Assembly: GCA_012295275.1 (NCBI GenBank)
Contig: CM022673.1
Location: 13,046,788 to 13,110,787, forward strand
Source: Chrysomallon squamiferum
Lineage: Eukaryota > Mollusca > Gastropoda > Neomphalida > Peltospiridae
DNA length: 64,000 nt
Direction of reading: 5' to 3'
Below are positions 47,150 to 58,199 of the stretch, piece by piece. The translations under genes were made by a program, and so were the position numbers. Within the stretch, counting starts at the first letter, position 1. Each line of letters opens with the position of its first letter. The notes under the pieces are model-generated. The model ran no database searches and was not told where the DNA came from. It saw nothing but the letters and a program-made list of their open reading frames with translations.

Positions 47150-47800
47150 CATCTTTCTCTTTCCCTCAAACACACACACACATATAAGAAAGTAATACTC
47201 TTGATGTACTTTTCGATATTTACATAAACTATTTGTAAATTGGTCTCATGATGCAGTTCATTTTCCTCGCAGACTGTAAAATTGCAGTACTGATGTGCAG
47301 CTAACACAGAAGCCAGCCACTAGTGGGAGAAAAAAAAAAAACCCGAGGAATTCTACCAATGCAATCACTTTGATTATTACTATTCCAAACAGGTTTGAGA
47401 GAGAAAAAAAAAAAAAAAAAAAGAAAGAAAGAAAAAAAACAAAAAACTATCTTTCCACCGATCATAAAGTATATGAATGGGTGGCTCTTTTAACAAAGGG
47501 CAATAATTTGAGACGAAAATAAAAATCTTCTCACTGTTTCCGTTGGCTGTCGTTAAAGCAGGGTTGACGTGGTACATTATTATTTTTTCTCTCTTTTTCT
47601 CTCTTTTTTTTTTTAATGTTTTGTTATGCAGCTGTATTGATGTTTAACTTCGCATCACTGGATGCACCAGTGAACATCACTGGCTATGCATCACCGATTC
47701 CTACATTATCGCTAATGGACACTGATAAATTAATCAATACGGAGTTTCATTTGCAAATGAAAATGAAAACAAATCTATAAACATGGACAGACTTCAGGGT
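47150..47800. other. Mixed non-coding stretch, no gene
   Basis: Contains A runs at 47330-47342 and 47404-47422 and a T run at 47606-47617. A short island (47630-47760) has a repeated CATCACTGG/GCATCAC step. No coding frame. Confidence 0.5.
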
Positions 47801-48112
47801 GTAAGCAGCTTTATAGCAAAATAATAAAGCAGATTATTTCTTCAGAGGTTTTTTTTTTTTTTCTTCAAAGGAATGAATCTATTTTTGATTTATTACCACT
47901 TATTTATTTGAAGAAAACAACGAACCGAATAGTTATAAATTTTCTTTTTAATAGTTCTGGGGTTGTTGGTTTTTTTTTTTAATTAAGACTACTTATTTAT
48001 TTAAAAAACTTAATGAAACTGTATGATTTTGTATTTTGTTTCTAAAAATTATGATTTTAAATTATTACTACTTAATCTAAATACTATGATAAATACTATG
48101 ATAAACATATAT

Positions 48113-48136
48113 AGATATATATATATATATATATAA
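48113..48136. repeat. (TA)n microsatellite
   Basis: TA run with one GA interruption. Confidence 0.85.
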
Positions 48137-48359
48137 AGATAGGATAAATGAATAAAGATTACAATTTATACTAATCAGGACAATTAACTTTTTACTATAT
48201 ATTATACTGGACAGATTATAAATATATTTTTATTTTAGTCTGAAAGAAAAGAATGAAGATCAAATTTCCTGTTTCCTCTACCAACATACATCACAGAACA
48301 ACACAACAAGATTATAGATGTTTGCCTTTCAAAGTTCAACATGGACTTTTGTCAGTCAA

Positions 48360-48625
48360 ATAACATCACCCTGCCCCCCCTCTCTCCTTCACCCAACCTG
48401 CACACACACACACAAAAACCACTAGTCCAACATTGGCTGGGGTAAACAAAGGGGGGCTAATCTCTCCCTCAGGTACACTTCTAAGCAGGGTCTGATCTGG
48501 TGGGGGTAAACTTTGCCTGGAAAATCCTCTATTAATCCTTCTTGCTGTTGGTTTAACCGTTTGTGAGAAAATTTTCAAATAAAGAAATCTATACTTTCCA
48601 AGTTGACAGCACATTGTCTGGCTGC
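48360..48625. promoter_or_regulatory. Candidate conserved non-coding element
   Basis: Balanced island containing GGTAAACAAAGGGGGGCTAATC (48440), which combines FOX-like TAAACA and SOX/TCF-like ACAAAGG cores. A 95-codon minus-strand frame covers it, but part translates a CA repeat and no motif is present. Confidence 0.3.
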
Positions 48626-48654
48626 TACAACAAGTTTCAGTAAATATTAACACT

Positions 48655-48905
48655 TTTTTTTTTTTTCCTCACCAACTGAGTGGGTGTCCCCCACTTGTAT
48701 ATACAAACATCTTCTTTTTTTTAACTTTTTAAACTTTTTTTTTAAACTGCCAAATTGCTAAGATGTGTTATACAGATTTGTGATTTTGTTAACTCTTTAA
48801 AAATCATCTGCATATTTGTGTATGTTTTTAATTGTTATGTCTCAACATACATTAATATCATCTGAAGAATATTCATATTTAATTATGATTTTGTTTATGT
48901 TTTTT
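48655..48905. other. AT-rich stretch, nothing assigned
   Basis: T-rich unique DNA between an island and a (TTA)n array. Confidence 0.5.
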
Positions 48906-48909
48906 TAAT

Positions 48910-48937
48910 TTTATTATTATTATTATTATTATTATTA

Positions 48938-48969
<32 letters not shown>

Positions 48970-48997
48970 TATTATTATTATTATTATTATTTATTAT
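48910..48997. repeat. (TTA)n microsatellite
   Basis: About 28 TTA units interrupted twice by ATATTA, which marks an internal duplication of about 31 bp. Confidence 0.93.
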
Positions 48998-48999
48998 TT

Positions 49000-50540
49000 T
49001 CAAGTTAATAAAAAATATAAAAAATATAGCAATACATGAAAATAATAAATTCCCTAATTAATAATTTTAATACTAATAAATAGCTGAGTAGATGATTAAT
49101 TTTTGCTATTTTATTTATTTCTGTTATTGGTTGCATTTAATATTAAACCAGATAAACATAAATAGCAAGTAAATAATTAATGAAATAATGTATATAATAT
49201 TAATAAACAAAAATATAAATAAATATAGAAATATAAATACAAATAAACAAGTCATTAATAAACAGAAACATGAATAATGAATAATGAATAATAATAATAA
49301 TAATAAAAACATTAATAAGCACCTGAATAAATAAATTTTGAAATATTTCATACGATCCTAAAATAAAACTGAAAATGACTAAATAATTACCACAAATATT
49401 TTTTTTTTCTTAATTACCGTAACCACCCATTAGATAATTAGTGAAAATAACGAGCATTCATTAGATCACTTTGATATCGCACACATGATTAACAACTACT
49501 TGTGTATTGACTGACAACCAATATGTATTATATACATCACTGAATCACAGCACTAAAACTGACACCAACTTTGACAACTCTTAACTTGCCTAGAGGAAAT
49601 GAAAAATTTCTTTATAAAAAAAATGATTATTATTATTATTATTTTAAAAATGTAAAACAGTAATAACTATGCAAATTGTTGCTGCTTAAGATGTAAAAGA
49701 ATGCGACTAAAGCAAGCATTGGTAACATATTTTAAAAGGATTATTTATTTTTTTGATTTTTACATACATACACACAATTTCTTTAATTATTTATTTACTG
49801 TTTTCTATAATTTTTATATAACATTAAAAATATATATGTTTTTTTAATTTTTTAATAAACATATCTTATTTCATATCATTTTTTAATAGACATAAACTAT
49901 TTTCTATCATTTTTAAAGACTTTTTTTCCTTTATTAAAAATGTCAGAGAAGATATTTAACATGCCTTTCACAGGTATTCATATAAAAACAGTAATGTGTC
50001 AATTGCAAAGAAATCTGAACTTTATCAATGTAGAAAAAAACAGATTGCAAGTGGTAAAGAAAACAACATCACACTGAGTTTACAAATAAAACATCAACAA
50101 GGGTTGAATAATCTCTGAAGTTAATTAGAAATCTGATCAAGCAAACCTGGCTGCTATGAATGGGTCTGTTGTGTTAAATATGAGGACCGTAGTAGTTACT
50201 GTTAAACTCGATACATTCTGAGGTCATCGAATTCTTTTTTGTGGTGTGAGATACATCACATTTTTAAAACTGATCTCATTACATTCCGAACACTGACCAG
50301 ATACATACAAACTTACACACAGACAGCATTAAAAACACAGGTGTGCACGTAAAATAAGTAAAACTATACGTATTTAATATTCTTATAAAAACATACACAC
50401 ACATTTGGACATATATACTTATATATTTACAAAAAAAAACACAGACCATTTATATATCTATATACTAATATATTGAAAATGAAAGAAAAAAAAATTCTAG
50501 AATTAAAATTCACATTTTTGTAACAAATGCATCTCTAAAA
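49000..50540. other. AT-rich non-coding stretch, no gene
   Basis: Contains an (AAT)n block (49270-49305), (TTA)n at 49627-49643 and three related CATTTTTTAATAGACATAAAC-like strings between 49850 and 49920. No supported coding frame. Confidence 0.6.
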
Positions 50541-50559
50541 CAGCTTGAATTACAACACG

Positions 50560-50905
50560 AAAATTAACCCAGTTTGACATCAATAAACGTTTCTAAAGTC
50601 AAAAAATGGGGAGAATCTTCTGACGTGAAATTCTTGTCATTTTCAACTAGCCGTGAAGACAACGTAGCAGGCATCGTCTGCGTACGGGTGGTTAAGTCAC
50701 AGACAGCACGCCGTCCTGCATGTCTCGTGACGAATATAGCACAGAATGACAAAGAAACATGACAGTTGACGCATTCCATGTTACTGTAATTGCAGGGGGA
50801 GTGGGGGGGAGAGCGAGAAAGCGGTGCTTGGATACCAAGATGATGTCAGATACTACAGGAGTGGATCCACGAATTAGAACAGGGGTGGGATCCAAGATTT
50901 AAATA
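50560..50905. promoter_or_regulatory. Candidate conserved non-coding element
   Basis: CpG-retaining island open on both strands. It contains GAAGACAACGTAGC, CTGCGTACGGGTGG and GCAGGGGGAGTGGGGGGGAG (50792). Overlapping frames of 62-71 codons lack motifs. Confidence 0.28.
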
Positions 50906-51035
50906 GAGGGATAGTTATAAGATTTAAAAAAAATATATTATTTTAAAAACAAATTGATCCATGGTTTTAAAAAAAAGGATATATGTAATATTCAATGAGT
51001 AACTTACTGTGAAAACCCCCCAAATATATAGCCTA

Positions 51036-51042
51036 TATATAT

Positions 51043-51075
<33 letters not shown>
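51036..51075. repeat. (TA)n microsatellite
   Basis: TA run preceded by two tandem CCTATATATA steps. Confidence 0.9.
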
Positions 51076-51077
<2 letters not shown>

Positions 51078-51715
51078 CAGATGAAAATATAAGGGTTCTT
51101 ATTGCCAAGAACACACCTTTCTTTAACTGAATTGTAATCTTAGAATGATGACAAAATCTATTCCTCTTTTTCTTTTTTTTTTTTTTCTCTCACTTAAATT
51201 CCAGGACTTATTGTTTTTGTCTTTGTTTTTTTAAAGGATCTTTTCCTTTTGTTTTATTCTCAAAAAAAAAATAAAAAATAAAAACGATTCAGACAAGTAA
51301 ATCCCAAAGGTTAAGGAAAAAAAGAAATGTCTTGCAAAGAGGGCTAGATATTCAGTCATGGCACAGATCCCATAAAGCTGGACTAAAGTTGTGAATTTGT
51401 TGAGTCCAACGCAAACACTTGAGATAACTGGCCTTCAAATGAACAGTCCACACACAAAATGAAAAAAAAAAAAAAACATCTTGAAGGAAAGAGTTAAACA
51501 GAAAGAGGCCTTCTCTCTCGTAATGTTTGAATCAACAAGGAGAAAAGCTCGTAGGAGCCAGGTAAATGTAAAGCACAGATTATCCATTCATCTGGGGATC
51601 AGATTTTTAAGTATACTGTTACGATCGGCCCAACCCTGTGTGTTTGTGTGTAGATGTTTGTTTTATCTCTCACAGGGTGTCACAGGTAATATTTAAAATA
51701 CCTGCCAGGTATGAC
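51076..51715. other. Non-coding stretch, no gene
   Basis: T runs around 51173-51186, an A run at 51463-51477 and a balanced section (51480-51700) with a 71-codon plus-strand frame lacking motifs. Confidence 0.5.
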
Positions 51716-51759
51716 TGAAAGCAGATGCATTAATTAAATTATGAATAATATCTTCTGCA

Positions 51760-52115
51760 TGTAAATATTAATTTAGGTGTAGGTATTAATAAATTCTACA
51801 AGTAAAATATATCTGAAATGCAGGTATAAAATGTATCACATACAGGTATTGTATATTCTACAGTCAAAATGTATGTAAATGTAGTAAAGTACTTCTTGCC
51901 CAGGTATTTAAATATTGTGGACAGGTAATTATATGTAAATGTACTTCATGCACAGGTACTAAAATATTGTGGACAGGTAAATGTACTTTTCTTACAAGTA
52001 TAAATATTCCTAAGGTAATTACATCTACCTGATTTGTACCAAGGTATTCTTCTATCCATCTTAAATATTTGACAAAATGGATCCTGCCTTTTTTGTAAAC
52101 TGCATGTGTGGTAGG
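51760..52115. repeat. Decayed minisatellite with recurrent CAGGTA motif
   Basis: CAGGTA or AGGTA(A/T) occurs about ten times, as in GGACAGGTAATTATATG and GCACAGGTACTAAAATATTG. Two adjacent copies of about 55 bp (51889-51943 and 51944-52000) share AATATTGTGGACAGGTAA. CAGGTA is both a ZEB/E-box-type motif and a match to the core of a 5' splice site on the plus strand. Confidence 0.7.
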
Positions 52116-52199
52116 TATCTCAGTAATGGTAGAGGTATAATTAAGAGACAGAGCTTTATCAACAGGTACTTGTAAAACGAGAGATAGAGAGAACCGACC

Positions 52200-52440
52200 A
52201 AACAAAAGCATCCAGGCATATAAAAATGTAGTTTGCTGATGTTGAAGGTGTAGACTGATCCCCTCATGATGGTGTGCTTGAGCAGAAGACTGTAATTACA
52301 TAGCCAGTGGGTTTTTGTCATAATGGAGAGGGTTTTTGTAAATCAGTTCCATTGTCAGACACTACCTCAGTCTTTTAACATGTCCACCTCTGAACAACTA
52401 ACTGCTTCACTCAACACTTCAGTGAAATACTTGCTTACAT
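52200..52440. promoter_or_regulatory. Candidate conserved non-coding element
   Basis: Balanced island with GACTGTAATTACATAGCCAG (52287; TAATTA homeodomain core) and TTTTTGTCATAATGGAG. Located about 1.7 kb inside the ephrin donor. No open frame on the plus strand. Confidence 0.3.
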
Positions 52441-53190
52441 GTAAATCTTACTTATTTTTAAATATAAAATAAAGTATTTAAAATATTCTATAAATAAATA
52501 AATATATATATGATTTCTTAGACTTCAGAGTTATTTTTGAGTTTCTGTATTAAATAATGGTTAAATGATCATTTGTGTCTCAAAATTTCAGTTAGGATAC
52601 TACAAAAATATTCTTTAAAAGTGTGTTAAAATATCTCAGACATAATAAACATAATAAAATTGAGTGTAAATTTTTTACCTTTTTTTTAAACTGAAAACTA
52701 TATGTTTGAATGCACTGAATACACTGTAGATTATTTAAATTTTGTTCTATTATGTATAACATTGTAACTTAATACAAAAACATTTTTTTTTTAAATTTGG
52801 TATATTTTGAAGTATGTATAATGTAACTAAATGATTAACTAATATTTTATATACAGAATTATAAATTAAAATTTCTTCGAAAGTACTAGATATCTTTATA
52901 TTTTTGTTTTTGAAGATTAAAAATGTATTTCAAAATAAATCCCTTATTTTTAGAGTTACAACAACTTATAGATATATACAAATTCTGAATCGTTTAAAAT
53001 ATACTCACTAATTTCTAAATAAAAATTTAAAATGTATCTTACAATTATTAATAAAATTTATTATATAGTATTTAATATATTTTATACCATTCACTGTTTT
53101 GTTGTTTTTTTTATTTATTTATTTATTAAGTGATAGGCAAAAAAATGTTTTCACAAAAAAAACAAAAATTGATTTTGTTAAGTTTCTTCA
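52441..53190. other. AT-rich non-coding stretch, no gene
   Basis: Unique AT-rich DNA with short A/T runs only. Confidence 0.6.
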
Positions 53191-53194
53191 GGCT

Positions 53195-53325
53195 GTCAGC
53201 AGTTTGTTATAACCGAGTAGTTTTATTCAGAGTAAAATACACACAGGGAGAGATGATGGGCGAGGTCAATTCACACCTGCTCTCAGGTGGACAGGTCATC
53301 CAGGTATGTTTGTGTGTAATCGTTA
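53195..53325. promoter_or_regulatory. E-box cluster near the ephrin donor
   Basis: CACCTG...CAGGTG, AGGTCA and CCAGGTATG fall within about 45 bp (53262-53308). CACCTGCTCTCAGGTG is a 6-bp inverted repeat with a 4-bp spacer. It lies about 0.8 kb inside the presumed intron, a usual place for early intronic enhancers. Confidence 0.3.
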
Positions 53326-53329
53326 AGTT

Positions 53330-53860
53330 ATAAAAACATCCGTGACTCTGAATTTTCAATTTCTGTTAGGTTATAAAAACATTTCTGAAGCAGGATTTAT
53401 AATTTTTAAACAATATATTTGTGTGTGTGAGCATATGTTTTTGTAAGTTTTATTTAAAATATCAATTCTTAACAAACTATTATTTTGCTGAGTTTTAATA
53501 GTATTGTACTTGTTTATTTATTTATTTTTAATTTATTTATTTTCATTATTATTATTATTATTATTTGTTTCAAACAGAAAATTAATGTAATACCAAGTAA
53601 ATAATATTATGAATCAAATATTAATTTTATATCACTGTTTTTGTTCTAAAATGTTTCAATTAAAAATCTTTAAACTTTCGTTTTTTTAATTAACATATAT
53701 AATATTTATCATTTTCTTCATAATATTTTTTTTAATATTTATCTACACATCTTAAATAAATTATTATTTTCAACGTTCGTTTTGTAAATTAATAATAACT
53801 ATTTTTTTATACATTTCGAGTTTGACATAAACTGCATTGCCCTGATCACGCGGTAAACAT
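53330..53860. other. AT-rich non-coding stretch, no gene
   Basis: (TTTA)n at 53512-53545 and a short (TTA)n at 53545-53563. No frames of note. Confidence 0.6.
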
Positions 53861-53869
53861 CACTACGTG

Positions 53870-53905
53870 TAATACACTGTGTATAACACATGTCCGTGTG
53901 TATTA
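53870..53905. repeat. Inverted repeat, 8-bp perfect arms
   Basis: TAATACAC (53870-53877) and GTGTATTA (53898-53905) flank a 20-nt loop that itself contains TGTG...CACA. Located about 170 bp inside the ephrin intron. Confidence 0.6.
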
Positions 53906-54074
53906 TAAAATATACATAGTACTTGAGTAATACACGGAAATATTACTGTCGTGAACTGTTTAAAATTAGCCATTATTTTAACACATTGGTATTTTATCGT
54001 GTGATACTAGCATGTACAACACACAGGTGTATATATATGTTATCAAAATAAAATGATTTGTGACAGTTACTTAC

Positions 54075-54226
54075 ATTGTGTTAGATGAATTCCAGTACAC
54101 GGGTACCCGCCTGCCGCTGTCCACGACTGACACCATGGACATAGCTAGTGGTAGCAGTAAGATGTAATACTGAAGTATCCACGGCATTCTACGGTAAATC
54201 TTCACCATGGGGTTATCAAACACCAT
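54075..54226 (-). CDS. Ephrin, first coding exon (signal peptide and start of receptor-binding domain)
   Basis: Ephrins are membrane-anchored ligands of Eph receptor tyrosine kinases that guide axons and sort cells. This exon opens with an in-frame ATG at 54226 (A at -3, G at +4, a strong context). A second ATG follows six codons later at 54208, and an in-frame TAG lies upstream. Residues: a basic stretch (KIYRR), a hydrophobic core containing WILQYYILLLPLAM that fits a signal peptide, then VVDSGRRVPVYWNSSNT. The V-Y-W-N-S-S-N motif is the conserved first strand of the ephrin domain, and NSS is an N-glycosylation sequon. The exon stops after the first two bases of a codon at AAT|GTAAGT, a near-consensus donor (phase 2). 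Vertebrate ephrins also break near this point, as I recall, before the F that starts exon 2. The later cysteines and the GPI or transmembrane anchor lie outside the window, so A-type or B-type cannot be decided. Confidence 0.87.
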
Positions 54227-54316
54227 CGTTCTCGTTAAAAACTATTCGTATTCCCTCGCCCTGACATCCACGCACCTAGTACCAATCCATGAAACTCAGA
54301 ATCTGTATAAAACTTT

Positions 54317-54318
54317 TC

Positions 54319-54343
<25 letters not shown>
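54317..54343. repeat. (TA)n microsatellite followed by a T run
   Basis: An alternating TA run of about 12 units, then a poly(T) tract, about 90 bp upstream of the ephrin start. It lies in the presumed 5' UTR or proximal promoter and may vary in length between individuals. Confidence 0.85.
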
Positions 54344-54350
<7 letters not shown>

Positions 54351-54419
54351 CTTAAATTCGTTCCTTTTTCTATCTATCTCTATCTCTCACACCGATGTCT
54401 TGTTTTCCTCTTTTTTTAT

Positions 54420-54960
54420 CCGCTAGAGAAAATGTTGTTTGTTCTGTTTTCACTTTCCGAGCGACTCTCCGCTACTTCTCACCCGTACTGTCGGAGCTAT
54501 CTGTCTCTCACTGTGTGTGTGTGCGCTCGCTTGCTACGCGAAAGAACGGCCGACTGACTGAAATAGCCGAGTCACGTGACGAGGCTCGGGGACGCCAGTG
54601 GCAGGAGCTGAGCGAGTGTGTGTTTTATGAATGGGTCTCGTACAAAACGATGTTAGAGCGGTCTTGCTTTGCTAACAGATAGATAGAGAGAGTTAGAAAA
54701 AAAAAAAAATGAAAACGACTTTTAAGTCGTTTGAATATTCATTATCACCATGGTAAGAACTAATTTACGTCTTGGAAACAATAAAAAAAAAATTAAAATT
54801 TTTTTATTTTTAAATCCGGTTGTTTAAGACGGATTTCGGTGTTTAGCGGGGATCAAAGATGGACTTAGTGCGGACTCGCCGGGGTTTCCCTGTGTGGGAT
54901 AAGCTGGAGGGAATTGCGAGTAAATTAACTATTGTCAGATAGCGGGAGGGTACGAAATTA
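54420..54960 (-). promoter_or_regulatory. CG-rich promoter / 5' UTR region of the ephrin gene
   Basis: This block is far richer in G, C and CpG than the rest of the window and lies 200-730 bp upstream of the ephrin start codon. It holds a perfect 10-bp palindrome with an E-box (GTCACGTGAC, 54571-54580), a TCF/LEF-like GATCAAAGAT (54851-54860) and several GCGAG/CGGAG steps. There is no clear TATA box near a plausible start site; the (TA)n run at 54318-54342 is a simple repeat. A 5' splice within the leader is possible, so the transcription start is not fixed. Confidence 0.5.
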
Positions 54961-56090
54961 CTTTTTCCTAACACACCAGTGTTGATCAGGTCGCATTAGT
55001 CACGAAAATAAAAATAAAATACATGTTCAGTCAACATAACAGGTCGGCAGCCCACGCAAGGTGGTCGTATTGCTGAGGTTTCGTCTTGGTAACATAAACG
55101 GGACAAAAATTAACAAAAATAAATAAATAGTGACTGGTGTAATAAAAGAATATCCTTTTATGTGTTTGTTGTATCTTTCACGTGTGCCTTTTTTTTTAAT
55201 TATATATTAAACATTTTTTTTTATTATTGATAGTAACATTTTTTTTTTTTTCACACACACACAGTCACACACACACGCACACTTTAGCCAGCAAATCAAA
55301 TCACAAATTAACATTCAAGATTATAAAATTAAAATAACATTCCTGTTATTATATAGTTTAAAAAAAAAAAAATCAATTTGGTTGTATAAAACGCATTATG
55401 CTGTTTGTAATGATGTAATTATTTGTTAATCAAAACCGATGGATTAATTATGAAGGGGGACAATGTATAATTACACCTTGTTAGAAACGCTAACGTGTAA
55501 TTACTGCTGAAGATTTCCTCTCATTGATTATTTCTAATTTTCATTAGCAGTTTACTTCCTCCCTGAAAACCCCATTAAAAACTACAATAGATTATTATTA
55601 TTATTAGGTGTTACTCTGAAAAAAAAAAAAAAAATTTTTTTTTCTTATTTTGGTTTTTCATTTTATATATTCAGTATGTACATAATTTAAAATTTGTTAG
55701 AATTTATTAAGAAACAAATTTTAATCTAAATATTTTATGGAAAAAAAAAGGAGATAATTTTTGTTGTGCAAAAATGTTAAAAGTAATTTTTACTTTACGT
55801 TTGTTGAATATTACGTTATAAATTATATTTAAAAAAAAAATTTAAAAATGTTTAATTACGAATCAAAATAATGAGTGAATTAATAAAACAAAATAAAATT
55901 AAATTAAATTAAAATGAAATAGTAAAAGAAAATTTAAAAAACCCAACAAAAACTAACAAAAAAAAACCACACACACGAAAATACGATTTGTATTCAATAG
56001 ACTGTCAATTTCAAACTTCAAAGTTTTTTTTTTTTTTGAAAAATTCTTAAAATTCTGCAAGATATATTACCATTACTCATATCCTGAGGA
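54961..56090. other. Presumed upstream intergenic stretch, no gene
   Basis: A moderately complex first 130 bp (55020-55100, with GGTCGGCAGCCCACGC) grades into AT-rich DNA with T runs (55229-55251), a CA run (55252-55280) and A runs (55362-55372, 55620-55633). Confidence 0.55.
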
Positions 56091-56094
56091 TATT

Positions 56095-56190
56095 TACACT
56101 CACCTATCAATGTGTCACCTATGTGTTACGATATATATAAACCACCTATCTGTTACTACCTGTATGTAACACCCAGGTGATACTTTGTGT
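56095..56190. repeat. CACCTAT-type short repeat
   Basis: CACCTATC / CACCTATG / CACCTATC / TACCTGTATG / ACCCAGGTG recur at 15-25 bp intervals. It is similar in motif to the CAGGTA-rich array at 51.8 kb, read on the opposite strand. Confidence 0.5.
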
Positions 56191-56640
56191 CTACAACAAA
56201 AGATAACAGTCCACTCTATAATTTAAACAACCCAGGATGCCCTTCCTACACTATCTGACCACTGCTGACCAGTCCTAACAGGTAAACAAAACTTGGTCAC
56301 TTTTTGACTACGCTGGTTATACGAGTAAACAATACTCTTTTTTTTTTTTACTTTATCTTGACCAAACACCTCGACTTACTTTATCACTCATGACACATAT
56401 TTTACTTAATAAAGCAACGTTTCATGATAACGTTTCATGTTTGGGTGTTTATGACAATTTTAGTGACAGACTTGGCGATACAGATCCTTAGTTGAAGGAA
56501 TACCTGAGTTAATGCAAACACACGGCCAGGTGTGTAACTTTCCAGGTATGGAAGATTTGGACAGCGTCAAGTGACTATTTATGTCAGGTTTGTTTAAAGA
56601 AAAATACGGAGAATGCTTTGCCGTCTGATCACTTAACGAG

Positions 56641-56935
56641 GATATTTCAGTAACTTTTTAATAATTTGTGTAAATATTTTAAACCTTGTACGTTTCTGTA
56701 ACCGTTTAGTAAAATTGTGTAAATATTTAAACTTTGTACATTTCTGTAACTATTTAGTAAATTTGTGTAAATATTTTAGCGTAGATATTTTAGTAACATT
56801 GCAGTCATTTTTTTGTAAATATTTAAACTCGAATATTTCTGTTTCAATAATTTTGGTAAACTTTTAAACGAAAATATTTTGGTAACGTTTTAATAAAATT
56901 TATAAATATTTTAAATTTGTTATTTCTGGCTTATC
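56641..56935. repeat. Minisatellite, unit about 49 bp, 5-6 copies
   Basis: TTGTGTAAATATTTTAAAC starts units at 56666, 56715, 56763, about 56812 and about 56900. Units continue with TTGTACGTTTCTGTAAC and TTTAGTAAA. The first three are close; the later ones are decayed. Confidence 0.85.
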
Positions 56936-56939
56936 TCTC

Positions 56940-57835
56940 AAAGAAATGCCCACAAAAGAAAACTCCTTGCTAGTCAGTAAAAATATCTTATGCAGTGATA
57001 TCAGATAAATTTAACACAATAATTATGCTTAACACTTATTAACCATTAATGTTAAAAAATATTAACATATTATTAAATATATATTCATCCTTTTTTTTTT
57101 TTTTTTTTTTTTTAAATTCTTTACATTTATTTACTTATTTTCTGATACAAGACACAAACACATGATTACCGTCAAAACTCTAAATATGTTTATATAATGT
57201 TTTGAAATAAGATAATCTATGAAATGCCTGTTGGGTATTTAATATTTCACCCATAAAAGGAATTTAATAATAAATAAGGATTACAGAGAAAAATGTAATT
57301 AAAGAGTATACAGAAATGTCTGGCTTCAGGCTCTCATACATCCAGATTACCTAAACAATGATTGTAAACATAAACACAGACTAATAATATATAACACAGG
57401 TAATTTCTTTGTTACTGGTATTTATGTATGTTTAATATATTATTTAGAGACCATATCTCACATAATGTCTTTGTTCCCCTATTAATATAGGTATTTGTAT
57501 AATGATGTGTATTCATTGATCATAAGATTATGTCACTTTGATCCGTGATTTCATCATCTAAATAAGTAAATTGCATATTTACGTAAATATATGTGTGTAA
57601 TATTAAGTATGACTGTTTCTTGTTATTTATTTTAAAACGATTTTTTAAAACATTTTATTCATTTATTTGATTAATTTGATCTATTTTATTTTGTTTATTT
57701 ATTCATTCATCCATTTATTTATTTATTTATTTATTTATTGATTTTCCTTTTTTCAGTTCTGCAACTCTGGAAAGCTACAAATAATAATTTTACAACACTA
57801 AATGTCATCTTTCCAGAAACTGAAAGCCACTGTAA
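56940..57835. other. AT-rich non-coding stretch, no gene
   Basis: T run at 57091-57112 and (TTTA)n at 57710-57740. Otherwise unique AT-rich DNA. Confidence 0.6.
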
Positions 57836-57839
57836 CATT

Positions 57840-58180
57840 TTAACAGTGTAGTACACAGAATCCACAATGTTACAATATTTCAATAATTAATTTTTAATCC
57901 TGCTGCGAAGATGAGAGTATTATAGTACCACACAGTAACACAAAGTATTAAAATATACAACACCATTGTAATACAGTAAAATAGACTGTTATTATAAAGT
58001 AACACTCTGTATATTTACAACAAATACACAATTTCGTAGACGATTATAAGACATCACACTGTATTTTTTTTTAATATAAACACGTAATTTAAAGAGGTGT
58101 ATTATAAATGATCACACTATATTTTTACAACAAATATACTATTATTACAAAGTATCGCAGTGTATTTTACAGCTCAGTGG
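57840..58180. repeat. Decayed minisatellite, unit about 50 bp
   Basis: Blocks ATTATAAAGTAACAC(T/A)CTGTATATTTACAACAAATACAC recur near 57940, 57993, 58041, 58099 and 58143 with indels and a T-run expansion at 58063. Confidence 0.72.
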
Positions 58181-58199
58181 TATACCTACAAGTACCTCT

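Larger units (their letters stand above)
1..54074 (-). other. Putative ephrin intron 1 (partial; exon 2 not in window)
   Basis: The GTAAGT donor at 54074-54069 opens an intron running toward lower coordinates. Ephrin exon 2 normally encodes about 95 residues with conserved cysteines, a D-I-x-C-P motif and a Y-Y-F-I-S block. No minus-strand open frame in the window shows these, so exon 2 should lie beyond position 1. Long first introns are usual for vertebrate ephrins. The alternative, that a small diverged exon was missed, cannot be excluded without a protein-to-genome alignment. Confidence 0.6.

Noticed and set aside
54395-54682. 95-codon plus-strand frame overlapping the ephrin leader
   Set aside because: It is antisense to the promoter/5' UTR block and is explained by high GC and few stops; no motif.
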